NCBI RefSeq assembly: GCF_000499385.1
Contig: NW_013655248.1
Coordinates: 4,761-44,632 of the forward strand
Source: Eimeria necatrix
Lineage: Eukaryota > Apicomplexa > Conoidasida > Eucoccidiorida > Eimeriidae
DNA: 39,872 nt
Direction of reading: 5' to 3'
Of this stretch, positions 25,216-36,220 are shown piece after piece. The notes below the pieces were generated by a model, which saw only the letters and a list, made by a program, of their open reading frames with translations, did no database searches and was not told the origin of the DNA. Numbering within the stretch: position 1 is the first letter of the stretch; every line of letters begins with the position of its first letter. A program made the translations under genes and the position numbers.

Positions 25216-28130
25216 TGTGGAAACTGCGCGCCAAATGCCCCTCAACCGACCACACCAGTTGCTGCAACAGACATAAATGCCCTCAGAAATGCGAAAGTAG
25301 CCGCGGGCCTTCAGGAAAATCAAAAGAAGCAAAAATCCACACAGAAGGACGACACCCAAGGATCCCAGCTGCACAAAACCACAGCTCTCAGCCACGCGCC
25401 GGGGGGACTCCTGGCTCCTCACGCGCAGCTTTCTGGCCCAAAATATACGAAAGGAAAAACTCGAAAAGTCTGCGAGAAGACGGGAAGTTCAGATTGCGAG
25501 GAATACCCACAACTCGATGGCCCCGTGTGGGGGGGCCGCTGCGGGGGCAACTGCTGTGAGGTCTGCAGGAGCTAAGACCTTTCTCTTGCAAACTTCGAAT
25601 GCTCCGAAACTTAATTCATCACTGCTGCAAGGGCGGAGGCATAACTACGCTCGAAGGGAACCACTGGGGCTCCGAGCCTGAGGCCTCTCGCAGTCCCTGG
25701 GCCAGCCCCACACGCAGTAGGGCTCAAGCTACTGAGCACGCTAATTAAAGGAGCAGGAAGAGCCAGCAACACATCTATATCTCTGTTTCAAATCTGAATC
25801 AAGATCATTTTTGGCATGGATTCCGGGAAATTTAGAAGAATGGCCTCTGCGCTGGCCTCTGCCGCTTACATCCAAGGGAACATGCAACAATGGAGTTAAT
25901 AGCTAGGCACTTCTGGGCTCACAAGAGCAGCTGCTATGCATTTATTGAAGTTTGCGTAAAACTATGCGGGCTAGTGTGCTGCTAAGTCTAAAATGAGCTT
26001 CACAGGCCCTACGCAGCACAATCTGCAGGTGCCGCAGCACACCGGAAACTAAAGAAACAGCAGGAACAAAAGTGTCCTTCTTGGGACGGGACTAGCCCTT
26101 CAAACAGGTGTGAAAGGGAAAAAACAATAACGACTATTAGGGTTTCCGGGGGGTGAGGCTGTTTCCATCAACAGCAGTCATTCTGTGTCTAGCAGCGAGT
26201 TTGGCACGGAACAAGTTATGCTGGAGTAGAGGCATTTACACTCTAGCAAAGTCCCGAAACAAGTTTAATATATATTGCTTCTGGCCTTTTTAACTGTTCA
26301 CTGTTCCCCTAGGGCGGTTTTATCCCTATGTGGCCATGGAGAGTCTTAATTACTTTCTGAGAAAGCTAAGCCAGCACAATCACTATGCAGAATCCTCACT
26401 ATGTACTGAGGCACTTTGCCGCAAATTGCCAAGTTGAGGATTACACACGCAAATATTTTACTTGCATTTGGAAATTAGTCTGAGATTTTTGCCAAAACTG
26501 TCATTTACAAGAAACAAATGCTGCTGTACAGTGCCTGGCTTTTGCTCTGGACTTGAGGCTTGAGACTGAAGTTCGTGGAAAGCAAAATGGTGGCCGGCTG
26601 GCTAAAGTAGTTCAAGATGGAAAACAACTGCAATGGAAAACCTAGCATATAGATCAAGACTCAGTCCATTTTAAAAGCTGAAATGTGTTATGAAATGGCC
26701 TAAGATAACTTACTGGCATAAAGGTGACTCTCCGAGCTCAACTCTCCTAGACTAAGCCAGGTTACTGTGGCTAGAGAGGCCAGCCAACACTGGCTTATAA
26801 TAGAATGCCTCAAAAACAAGAAAACTATTTTACCGTTTTGCCTGTTCCTTGCGTGTTTCTGCAAATTCCCGTTTTGTGCGGACTTAGAATCGTACTTGGC
26901 TCTAGAGTTCTCCTTTGCAGCCTTAAACCTCAACGCAGTTGGCGACCGCAAATTCTCTCCTGTTTAGGCTATTGGCTAAGACGTAAAATAGCGGCATAAG
27001 ATGGAAAACGCAAAAAAAGTGAGCGAAAAAGATTACCATTCGACACTGCTGCGTAGTGCCAAACGGGCCATCAGCTTGAGGTGTGAAGCCCGATTCCACG
27101 TGCAACTTCAAGTGTTTCCGAAAGGTCTCATTCAAACAAAGTAATCCCGTTGTCCGAAAGTCAATATTGCCGCTGGCCGCTATCTCTAGGCTGAGCTCAG
27201 CTTCCCGAGATCAGTAGAATACGGTACTCGTAATTATGACAGGGATGACAGTGCCTTTACCTGCAAGAATAGCAGGCGCTTAGTTGGCAAACAGCCAGCT
27301 CACACGCGAACTTTGCAGTTAGTGTCAGCGTCAGGAGCCCTGGAGATGCTGCTGCTTGAAACGTTTTGGAAAGTAAACTGCTGGGAACGGAGTCAAGTGC
27401 TGCCTCCCAGGTGATTGGGGGCATGTTGTTCGCTATAACTGCTGCTGTGAGGATTCAGAAAGCTCTAAATGAGTGTGCATGCTTTCAAAGTCGTTTCGAG
27501 GCAAAGGATGAAACCAGAGTTTGTTGCCTTTCCCAGGGATTTGCAACTAATCCTGAAAGTACCCGTCAGCCCCCCAAAAATTCGGTGAATCAGAGCATCT
27601 ACAGCAGCCATCTGGCTTTGCACATACTTTTGCTTAGCACTACTTGAAGGTAAAAAGTGTAATACATTGTCTGACATGTACGCCAGATGCACCCAATATT
27701 TGAAGGCAGAGGTTTTGAACTTCCTTTGAATTCGTTCACACAACGCAGAGATACTTTTTGCGGGGCGAATTCGCTCGCCATACACGTTTAGCTTAGCCTC
27801 CAGTGACATGTGTTAGCTGATCTTCAAGAACTGTCGATGAAGTACTTAAATGACTTGCCTCACAAGGAATCTATTTCTGGAGGGGTCAGCAGATCACGAG
27901 ACCTGATTGCGATTTTCCACAAGCCCTGGCCCTTTCGACTTATTCTTAACAGGGAAAGTCAGCAATTTTAAAAGTGCGTGGGAAGATTCGTGAGCTCAGT
28001 CCTCAACACTGAGCAGCCTTCTCCCCAGGCACAGCACAATACGCCTATCAGAAGAGCTGAAGGGACACTTAAGCACTTTAGAACTTCCCCCAATCAAATT
28101 AAATACAAAATTTTAAAATGTTTCTGTTCA

Positions 28131-28267
28131 CAGCACAGCTACAGACAAAACCGCGCAAGAGCAGTATGAGGTTGCCCAGCTTCGGCAAGAGCTGAACAGC
28201 TTACAAGGCGAAACAGAGCAGCTCGCGGTGAAGAAACTGCCGGATAAAATCATACCAAACAAATAAA
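28131..28267 (+). other. Exon-like coiled-coil island
   Basis: After an acceptor-like TTCTGTTCACAG the frame ATDKTAQEQYEV, AQLRQELNSLQGETEQLAVK, KLPDKIIPNK runs to TAA at 28265-28267. The Glu/Gln/Leu heptad pattern is typical of a real coiled coil and stands out from the random frames around it. No start codon or convincing upstream exon was found. It could be the last exon of a small gene, or a decayed gene fragment. The family is not recognised. Confidence 0.3.
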
Positions 28268-28409
28268 AATAAATATAACAGTGAAGATCAGAGTAGAGAG
28301 AGCGCTTAGGGAGTCTCATTCTCACCAGATCCCGCTATGTCCCGCTATGGGCTTCTTAACATCCTTTAGCATGGTGTGAATGGGAACTGGCTGGCCTTAG
28401 ATAATTGGC

Positions 28410-28560
28410 CAACGAGCTAGAACAGTTATTCCAATTTGAAATTTGGAAAGAGCCATAGGAGAAACATCTGGCAGTGGCTTCCTGAAGACTGATATTGAAG
28501 CTCGAAAACGCTTCCTCGAGAAAGTGAGTCATCGACTGGAAGGCTATTCTACTGGAATAA
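28410..28560 (+). pseudogene. Possible decayed coding fragment
   Basis: One frame reads ANELEQLFQFEIWKEP then stops. The next frame continues as GSGFLKTDIEARKRFLEKVS with a donor-like GAGAAA|GTGAGT at about 28519. The switch of frame and the coiled-coil character suggest remains of coding sequence, perhaps related to the island at 28131-28267. It is too short for identification. Confidence 0.2.
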
Positions 28561-29991
28561 ACTGCTGACAGAAGCGGGTTGTCACGAAAAGCCCAACAAA
28601 AAGACTAAAAGAGGCATCGGCTCATGATATTGAGCTTTCTTGGACTCTTTCACTGAGGATATTTCCGTAGACTCTACTCATGCAAGCCCTCGGCCTGCTG
28701 TGGAAAGTAAACGCAGAACACCTCGTTGCTGGCGCTGCGTGCTTTTTCCAAACAGCTTGAGAGAGGGAAGTGCGTAATGCTGGATAATATTTATTTCATT
28801 ACGGCGCGAGTTTCCGCCGGCAGCTCTTTGTTATTTACAGTGTGTCGAAGCTGTTGCTTTTCGAGGGAGCCTCACGAGAGATCTTCGCCTGTTCCTCGAA
28901 TCGTTTAAGTCTTCAACTATTATTTTGAAAGGCTCAAAATATTATTCGGGCGATTTAGTGGCTACACTCCTTCGTTTAGTTCTTTTTAGTCGAGTGGGCT
29001 GCCGACGGCTCAACCAGGTCGTGCTTACACATCCCGCAGCTGCACTTCGCGTGTGTGTATCCCCACGCCTCATTAGGTAATATTAGACGTATGCATTAGA
29101 AGAAGAACAAAGAAAGGCTGAATATGTCCTGTTTCTTCGGAAAGAGGAGAACTGCACGCATGTGCCAAAGTGGGCCGGCCCTCTCACTGCTGCCAAGAGC
29201 GGCGGTGCTGCCGACCGCTGCGGGGGCTCCAGGCCTCTTGCGTGTGTCCCACTCTGCCTTGCCTTCTTTTATGCTTCTTCTGTTTGAAATTTCAAAGGCT
29301 TCGCTGCTTTCTCGTGGCCTTACGGCTTTGGCCCCAGTTTGCTGCTGCTGCAGCTCTCCGGCTGCAGCAGCAGCTCACTGACCAACACCAGTACACCGTA
29401 TGTGTACGCATTGCCTTGAACGGGGCGCTGAAGGAAACTTACAGCATTTCTTTGATTTTGCTACTTGAATTTGCGCAATAGACACTCAGGTTGAGCACCA
29501 TCTGGGGCCAATACCGTGTCCTCGCCGCCACGCCCTGTTGGGGGCTTCATGACAACGGGCAACGGCTGCAGCAGCGAAAAGCACCACAGATTCCACTGGC
29601 AGACCACTAACAACCGCAGAAGCAAACCCACTCTATACTGGAAGGCAAGCCAGCAGAGACAGGGCTCAGCCCTCTTCACTACGGACTGGCCAGGGCGTCG
29701 GCAGCGGTCTGTGGCTGGGCACCACACAGTGGGTCGGGCAGGGGGCCTCAGAAAGCTCCCCTGGCCCGAAAGCAAAGGCCCTTAACATTTGAAAGTCTTT
29801 TGCAAACTTGCTGACTGTGCTTCTCTGCAGCTGCACGCAGCAGCAACTAAGCAGCGAAGACAAGAGTTCAGCATTTCGCCAGCGCATTCAGCTTGGAGCC
29901 CGTGCCCCATGACAATCAGGGGAAACTCAGGCACTATTTTATAGCTTCTTAACGAACGGACCCTCGAGCTGCTGCTCCGGTCCCCTAGAAA

Positions 29992-32900
29992 ATGGCACAC
30001 CCATCGAGCAACCAGGCGGCGCTGCAGCAGCTGCTGCTGCAGCAGCAGCAGCAGCAGCAGCTGCCTTACACGCGGACCCAAAGGTCCACAAGTCTTATGA
30101 ACATGGGCTCAGGCTACCAGCAGGTCCCTCAGCAAACCTGTACGCGCCTCCCGCCCTTCTTTCTGCGGGGGCCAGAGCCCTCCCTCAGTAGCGCTTCCCA
30201 GCTTCGTTTTCTGGTGTTTTTTGATCATTTTAAATGCAATTTTGTTTGTTTTTGGCCACAGCGAGTGACATAGGAGGCCACGGATACAGTGAAGGCGTTC
30301 AAGATGCCGGAAACCAGTATATTCCCGCGAGATCGCACGCCTCGGGCCCCCCCCCTGGAGGCTCTTCTGTGGCTTTCGGGGCGGAGCGGGATGAGCCCGG
30401 GGCTGCGGCGTACCGGCGAAACCGCCGCAAGTCCACTTTGAAAATGGTTTTGGTTTCCGTCATTTTGGTTTCTTTTCTTTGCAACTTCGACCACGGAGTC
30501 ATTCCTGCAATTCTCAGCGAAATTCAAAAGAACTTCAACAACCAAATCAAGTTCGTGGAACAAAGCCTGTTCGGCTCCCTTGTCTATTTCGGGCTCATCA
30601 TCGGCAGCCTCTTCGCCGGTAGGTGCCGCCAGGACACTTAGTGCACTTCCTTAAGTGGAAATAAACAACATTATGTTCCCCTAAATCTGTATTCTGAACA
30701 TTTGTCACTTTTAATCAAGTGCTGCCACGTAGATTTAGTGGCGAAGTGCGCTGCGAACTTCGCCTGCTTTCTTTTGTACTTGCGCCCCCAGGCATTGCTT
30801 TGCAAAGCTATGGAGCGAAGTGGCTTCTCGTGGGAAGTTTGCTCTGCCTTGCCTCTTCTCTTTTCTTCTTCTCGAGCTCAAACAGCCTGTTGCTGATGTA
30901 CTTCACGAGGTTCATAACCGGCCTCTGCCAGGTACACTTCACCAGCGCCTGTTAACGACACGCCTTCTAAAAAAGTTTTCCTTTTGAATGCAGTTTGAAG
31001 CAGAAGTGCTCAGTCTGTAGGCTTCCCACTGCTCTCGGAGAAGTACCGAGGAGGAATGGAGGCATTTCGGGCACACAGCAGGCACTCATTATGAAATAAA
31101 TGCAAACCTTTGAACGAAAAAATAGTTATGTACTTGTGCATCTATTTTCAGGCTGTTCCTGTGGTTTATTTACCGGTTTGGGTCGATGACTACGCCCCTG
31201 ACGGCCAAGTGACGCGCTGGATGTCTTACACGCAACTGGCCGGCATTGGAGGTAATTGGGTTTAGGCCCACACGCTTATCCATGGACACATCCATCAACA
31301 CTTGTACAGAGCAATAAATAATGAAAATGTGATTCGGGAGCGATCCAGCTGCCTTCGTGTCAAAGTGAATGCTATTTGAAATATGAGCTGCAAGGTTTGG
31401 TGATCGGACATAGAACAAAGCTCTGAGTGCGGTGGCCACGCTGATCATAATTCGTAGCCTTTATGCCAGCAATTGCATTATTTTATTATTTTCTCAGGAA
31501 CTGTCAGCGGCTACTTCATTGGGGGTGTTCTGTCGCGCTTCACGGCGGCGACGGGCGAGAGCGGATGGCGCACGCCTTTCTTTGTTCAAGTTAGTTTGGA
31601 TTTCTTGCGCAGCAATTCTCGATTTAGAAAATCAGTATAAGCTGAAAAGACTCTAAGATGCCATTCAGCGAGTTCAAGTACCAGCACATATAAACAAGGA
31701 TCGCCAACTTGCGCTTTGCTTTGCTGCAGTCGGTGGCGCTTGTCCCAGTTGTGCTGCTGATTGCGGCATTACCGGCTACCCTTGTGAATTTGCCGGACAG
31801 AAGCCAAGCCAGGCCGGAGAGACAGAGGTAAGCCACGGCTGTGCAGCACATGGTGTGTGGCTGAGGAGCCAGGAGCCTTGGGGTGCAGCAGCAAACATGA
31901 ATGCGTGTCTCTGGCTTCTTAGGACTGGCCTTAGTACCATTGGAGAAACGGACGCCTCCGGGCAGTCTTGCATGCACAACTTCTTTTCCGCATGGACTGA
32001 AGTGAAGTCGCTGCTCAGAAATCCCCTTTATGTCGTCGTCACCATGGGCATGAGTGCCTTGTACTTCGTAGTTACTGGTGTGGCAACAGACTAAGCCAGT
32101 GGCTGCAGAGTTAATTGCATTGCCTCATTTCTCAAAGCCCAGAAGCATAAATGAACTTTCATTAAGACATGCATTTTCGATCTGCAACCCCAAACTAGTC
32201 CGTAAAATGTGGCTTGAGCACGCTTTGGCTGGCTGTTTTGCAGCTTGTTGGCTTCGCATTCAAAAGAATCATGAACATATTGCGTTTCTCTGTCCTTCGT
32301 CCCTTTAGGCATTCAGTTTTGGGTGACGGAGTTTTTGGTTTCCGTTCTTCACTTCCAAAAACTCTCTGTTGTCGCTCTGAGCACCTTCTGCTTCCTTACC
32401 GCTCCAACTTCAGGGTATGCCCGCAGTGCATTCCCTTTAGAGATTTCCACCGCTGCAGCCCTTCAGTTTTGCCTTTTATTATGCAAAGAATCAAACTCAT
32501 ATGTGCCAATATTTCGGAAACAACACAAGCGAGGCTTCTGCTTAATTTTCTCTGCGCTGCAGCGTTTGGTTTGGCGGTTATGTTTGCGACCTTTGTGGAG
32601 GCTACCGAGGAGGCGGGCAGCAGCGAGTGGCTGTGAGGGTCACAACTCTTTTTGCCGGTGAGAATTTGCAGATGTTTAAACTCAGTGCAGCTTTTGTGGG
32701 TCGGGAGAGCCACGTTGCCCGCGGCCAGTCGTGCACTTCCCCGTCATCATAAGGGGAAACACCATCTGTTTCAGATATCCTTATGCGTGTCTGTTTTGGC
32801 CCTGTTTCCAGGAATCGGAGCAACTTTAGCTGTGACCTGCATCTACGTTGAGTCCTTTATTCTGTTTGCACTTTTGCTCTGGGGTTGCCTCTTCTTTGGA

Positions 32901-33623
32901 GCTGCCTTGGTGCCAGTCGCCGTTGGCATCCAGCTGGCGAGCGTTCCCTTCCACCAGCGCAGCATTTCATCTGCTCTAAGTCAATTCGCGTAAGTAATTG
33001 TCTTTATTTTGCACAGAATAATCATAAAACACTTTTAAGTCTGCATTATTATGCTGATCGCTCGCCCTTCCTACCTGTGACAACAAAGCATACTTTTGCA
33101 GTGTGCAACTGCGCTTAGATGGCTGCGCTCTTCGAGACTTTGCAGCTGCATGCGCACCTTTTATATGCAAAATTAGTCTGCATTCAAGTTGCTGAGTAAT
33201 GCTTTTGAATTATTCTCAGGTACAACATGTTTGGCTGGTTTAGTGCGCCGCTGCTCTCCGGCGTGGTCATGGATTTTATAGACTGGTGCCACCCAGCAGG
33301 CGGCAAAGAGCTTGCACTGAGGTAAGCCTGCAGCTTTCTGAGTATAATACCTTTTTTGTTTTGCTTAATCGTTAATATTTAAGAAATCCTCTCAAGAGCT
33401 ACACTGGTTGACGTAACTCGGAAGTGACAGGGAAGATACGAAAGCAGGGGGCTCACACAGAACAAGTAGAACAAGTTCCTTATTGTTCAGTAAAGCCCGT
33501 CACTTCTTTGTTTTTTTCTGCAGATTTGGATTTGAAATGATTTTGTGGGTTTCCGTTGCTGGCTTCATGCTCTTCGCTGTGGCCAATACACTGGTGCGAC
33601 CCGTAGGTCAAAAGAAACGATAA
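29992..33623 (+). CDS. Major facilitator superfamily transporter (spinster-like)
   Basis: Twelve exons: 29992-30139, 30262-30618, 30792-30931, 31152-31251, 31498-31589, 31730-31827, 31923-32077, 32309-32414, 32563-32657, 32812-32989, 33220-33321, 33524-33623. They encode 556 residues with all phases consistent. MFS proteins are membrane carriers. The substrate cannot be read from sequence. Residues 1-110 are a cytosolic tail with a Gln run, and TM1 starts at about 111 (VLVSVILVSFLCNF). The pattern FDHGVIPAIL, QSLFGSLVYFG, FTRFITGLCQAVPVVYFPVW and the late GGYVCDLCGGYRG and YNMFGWFSAPLLSG resembles the apicomplexan/spinster MFS group. The first-half loop 2-3 motif (GIALQSYGAKW) lacks the usual Asp, while the loop 8-9 copy keeps it. 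The junction of exons 1 and 2 (donor CCT|GTACGC) is the least certain part, and exon 2 has no alternative ATG before TM1. Confidence 0.88.
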
Positions 33624-34941
33624 GTTCCAGAAACAGCCATGCTGAGGAACGCTTTCCACAGCCAGAGTGCAGAGGATGTATCTGAGGAACTTTTGTAGCT
33701 TGTTTATAGAGATTTTGGGCTTCAAGAATCAGCTTTCTGTGTCCTTGCCTGTCCTGCGGCCCCAGACATTTCCCTCGGAAGACATTGAAAAGGAAGAGCT
33801 GGAGCTCCAGCTTGCACGGACGCGAATGCCAACATTGTCTTTTTAATTGTTTAAGAGCAAACGCACTCTGCGAGAAATGAAGACCCTGGGGCACCACCAC
33901 CCCAGCCAGTGAACGCAGGCCGTGCGAAACAACCAAGCAGTGCGCGCTGCTGCAGGGCTTTATTTTCAGCAAGTTTGAAGCGACTCGTCTTTGTTTAAGT
34001 CCGAACTAATTATTTAAAAATGCTTAGGGATAACCCTGAAGACCAAGCCACCCAAATGCACTGCGTTTCTCTGCATTGCTGGGGCTGCTCTTGGTTGGAA
34101 AGGGAGATACAGATGCTGTTTTTTGGCGCATTCGACCCCATTAAGTATTTTAATTATTTAGTCCAGCTTATTTGTTTATTTTTAAGACCATAAATGGCGG
34201 TAGAACGCCTTCCAATGCTCGTTAGAACGCTTTCAGTAGACCCCAAAGAGCCAAAGTGTTCGCGAGTGACACCCGTAAGTTCAAGTTGTGCAGCGAAGAG
34301 CCACACTGGTCTCAGTAGAAGCGTTTGGTTTTCCTGACACAGTTGAAGCAAAATAAAGATATTTATTTCCCACAACATTGAAAAGAGAGTATATTAGAGT
34401 AATGGAAATGGAAATTAGCAAGAGAGTTGGTCGCTGGGGCGGGCGCGGTTGTCTCGGAGAAGACACATTTGCTGCGTCGACTCGGCTTTCCACCAGGACT
34501 TGCAGCTTACGTCAATCCTGGGTCGAGTTTGAGTGGAAAGAAGTAAAAAGAGAAATAAATAAATGTTTTTGGACTTAGTTTCAGGCAGTTAAAAGGGTTG
34601 TCGTTGGGCGCAGCAGCGGTGGTGGTGGGGTTTCGTGTGAACCATCGGAGAGCCCCATCAACACCCCCTAGAGTTTGGGTCTGAGTATAGTTGTTGAATA
34701 AAATATAGCGGCGTCATTTTTCTAGTATAAAAGTCCTACTTAATGCAGCGTCTTCATTTGCCCGCTGTGCTGCTGCTTTCCGCTTCTGCTGCCTCGCCAA
34801 ACCCTCGGGCTTCCCCCCAACCCTCTTCCCCCCCTCGCCGCCTCGATTATGTGCCTCTTCTCCCCCACAGCGCCTCAAAGTCTTCAAACTTAAGACTCTT
34901 TGCAGTCTTTTTCTCTTTTTTTCGCAGCAGCCCCACAGGCC
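33624..34941. other. Intergenic region between transporter and CAF-1-like gene
   Basis: No repeats and no recognisable exon. It should contain the transporter 3' UTR and the promoter/leader of the next gene. Two strong acceptor-like sites (CTTCTCCCCCACAG ending at 34870, and TTTTTCTCTTTTTTTCGCAG ending at 34927) precede the next ATG, so a spliced 5' leader or an additional upstream coding exon is possible. Confidence 0.5.
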
Positions 34942-35421
34942 ATGAGGGGGGCCGCCACACTTCGAGAGCCCCCCGCCCGCGCCTCGCAGCCCGCGCCCGC
35001 TGCAGCAGGCCACCCGTTTGCTGCAGCAGCAAACCAATCTTTTCCTTCTAACGAGAACGACGGCAGCACTGCCAACGCGGGGGGCCCCCCGGAGGGCCCC
35101 CCGGGGGGCCCCCTCAAGGGGGGGGCCCCCTGCGGCGACGCGGCTCTAACCCCAGACAGAGGGCCCCCGGAAGCGTCCCAGGGGGCCCCCCCAGGGGCCC
35201 CCGAGGGGGGCCCCCAGGGGGCCCCCGAGGGGGGCACCCCGGGGGCCCCTCCAGGGGCCCCCGAGGGCTGCTGCCGCAGCAAAAGGTACTCCAGCTCTTC
35301 TGTTATTTCTCTTATGTCTGAAGATGCAGAGGGGGAAGAGGGGGCCCCCTCTCCCTGCGTGGGGGGCCCCCCAGCTGCGCGGCCCCGGCGAGCGGCTTCG
35401 CTCCGCAGCAAAAAGGCAGCA

Positions 35422-35466
<45 letters not shown>

Positions 35467-36061
35467 CCGCCTCCTGTCCCTGCAAAGTACAGGAAGGAGC
35501 TCGAGAGTGTTGACGAGGACATCAACAAAATCCTCCAAAAAGGAATTCCAGTCAGCCAGCCTTCCAGACGCAGGCTTCAGGGTTTAGGGTTTAGGGTTTA
35601 GGGTTTAGGGCTTAGGGTTTAGAGTTCAGGGTTTAGGGTTTAGGGTTTAGGGTGTAGGGTTTAGTCTGTAGAATTTAGGGTTTACGGTTTAGGGTGTAAG
35701 GTGAAGGGTGTCGGGCTTAGGGTGTAGGGTTAAGGGTGTAGGGTTTAGGGTCTAGGGTGTAGGGTTTAGGGTTTAGGGTTTAGGGTTTAGGGTTTAGGGT
35801 TTAGGGTTTTTGCACAGCCGACGGACTTGCTCTCAAACCGCGAGGCCTACATAAAGGCGAAGAAGGAATTGGAGGTTCCTGAGGGAGAAGAAGAAGTGGA
35901 GGGAGAAGGCGAGCAGCCGCAAGGTAGCAAACCCTAAACCCTAAACCCTAAACCCTAAACCCTAGGCCCTTCGGCGCGCGGCCCCAGCGCGCTGCCCGGG
36001 CCCCTGTTGCATGCGCTGCTATCGCTACCGCTGCTGCTACTGCTACTGCTGCTGCTGCTAC

Positions 36062-36116
<55 letters not shown>

Positions 36117-36186
36117 ACTGCTGCTGCTGCTAGAGCTGCTACTGCTACTGCTGCTGCTGCTACTGCTGCTACTGCTACTGCTGCTG

Positions 36187-36220
<34 letters not shown>

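Larger units (their letters stand above)
25216..29991. other. Long repeat-poor intergenic segment
   Basis: About 4.8 kb between the NOP56 start and the transporter start. NOP56 promoter and leader should occupy the first few hundred bases. From 25.6 to 29 kb there are no CAG tracts or telomere-like repeats and only short frames without domains. Two exon-like islands (28131-28267 and 28455-28560) are listed separately. Nothing else is recognisable. Confidence 0.5.

Noticed and set aside
29461..29775. Small minus-strand frame upstream of the transporter
   Set aside because: It has no domain, its composition resembles random translation, and no splice or start context supports it.
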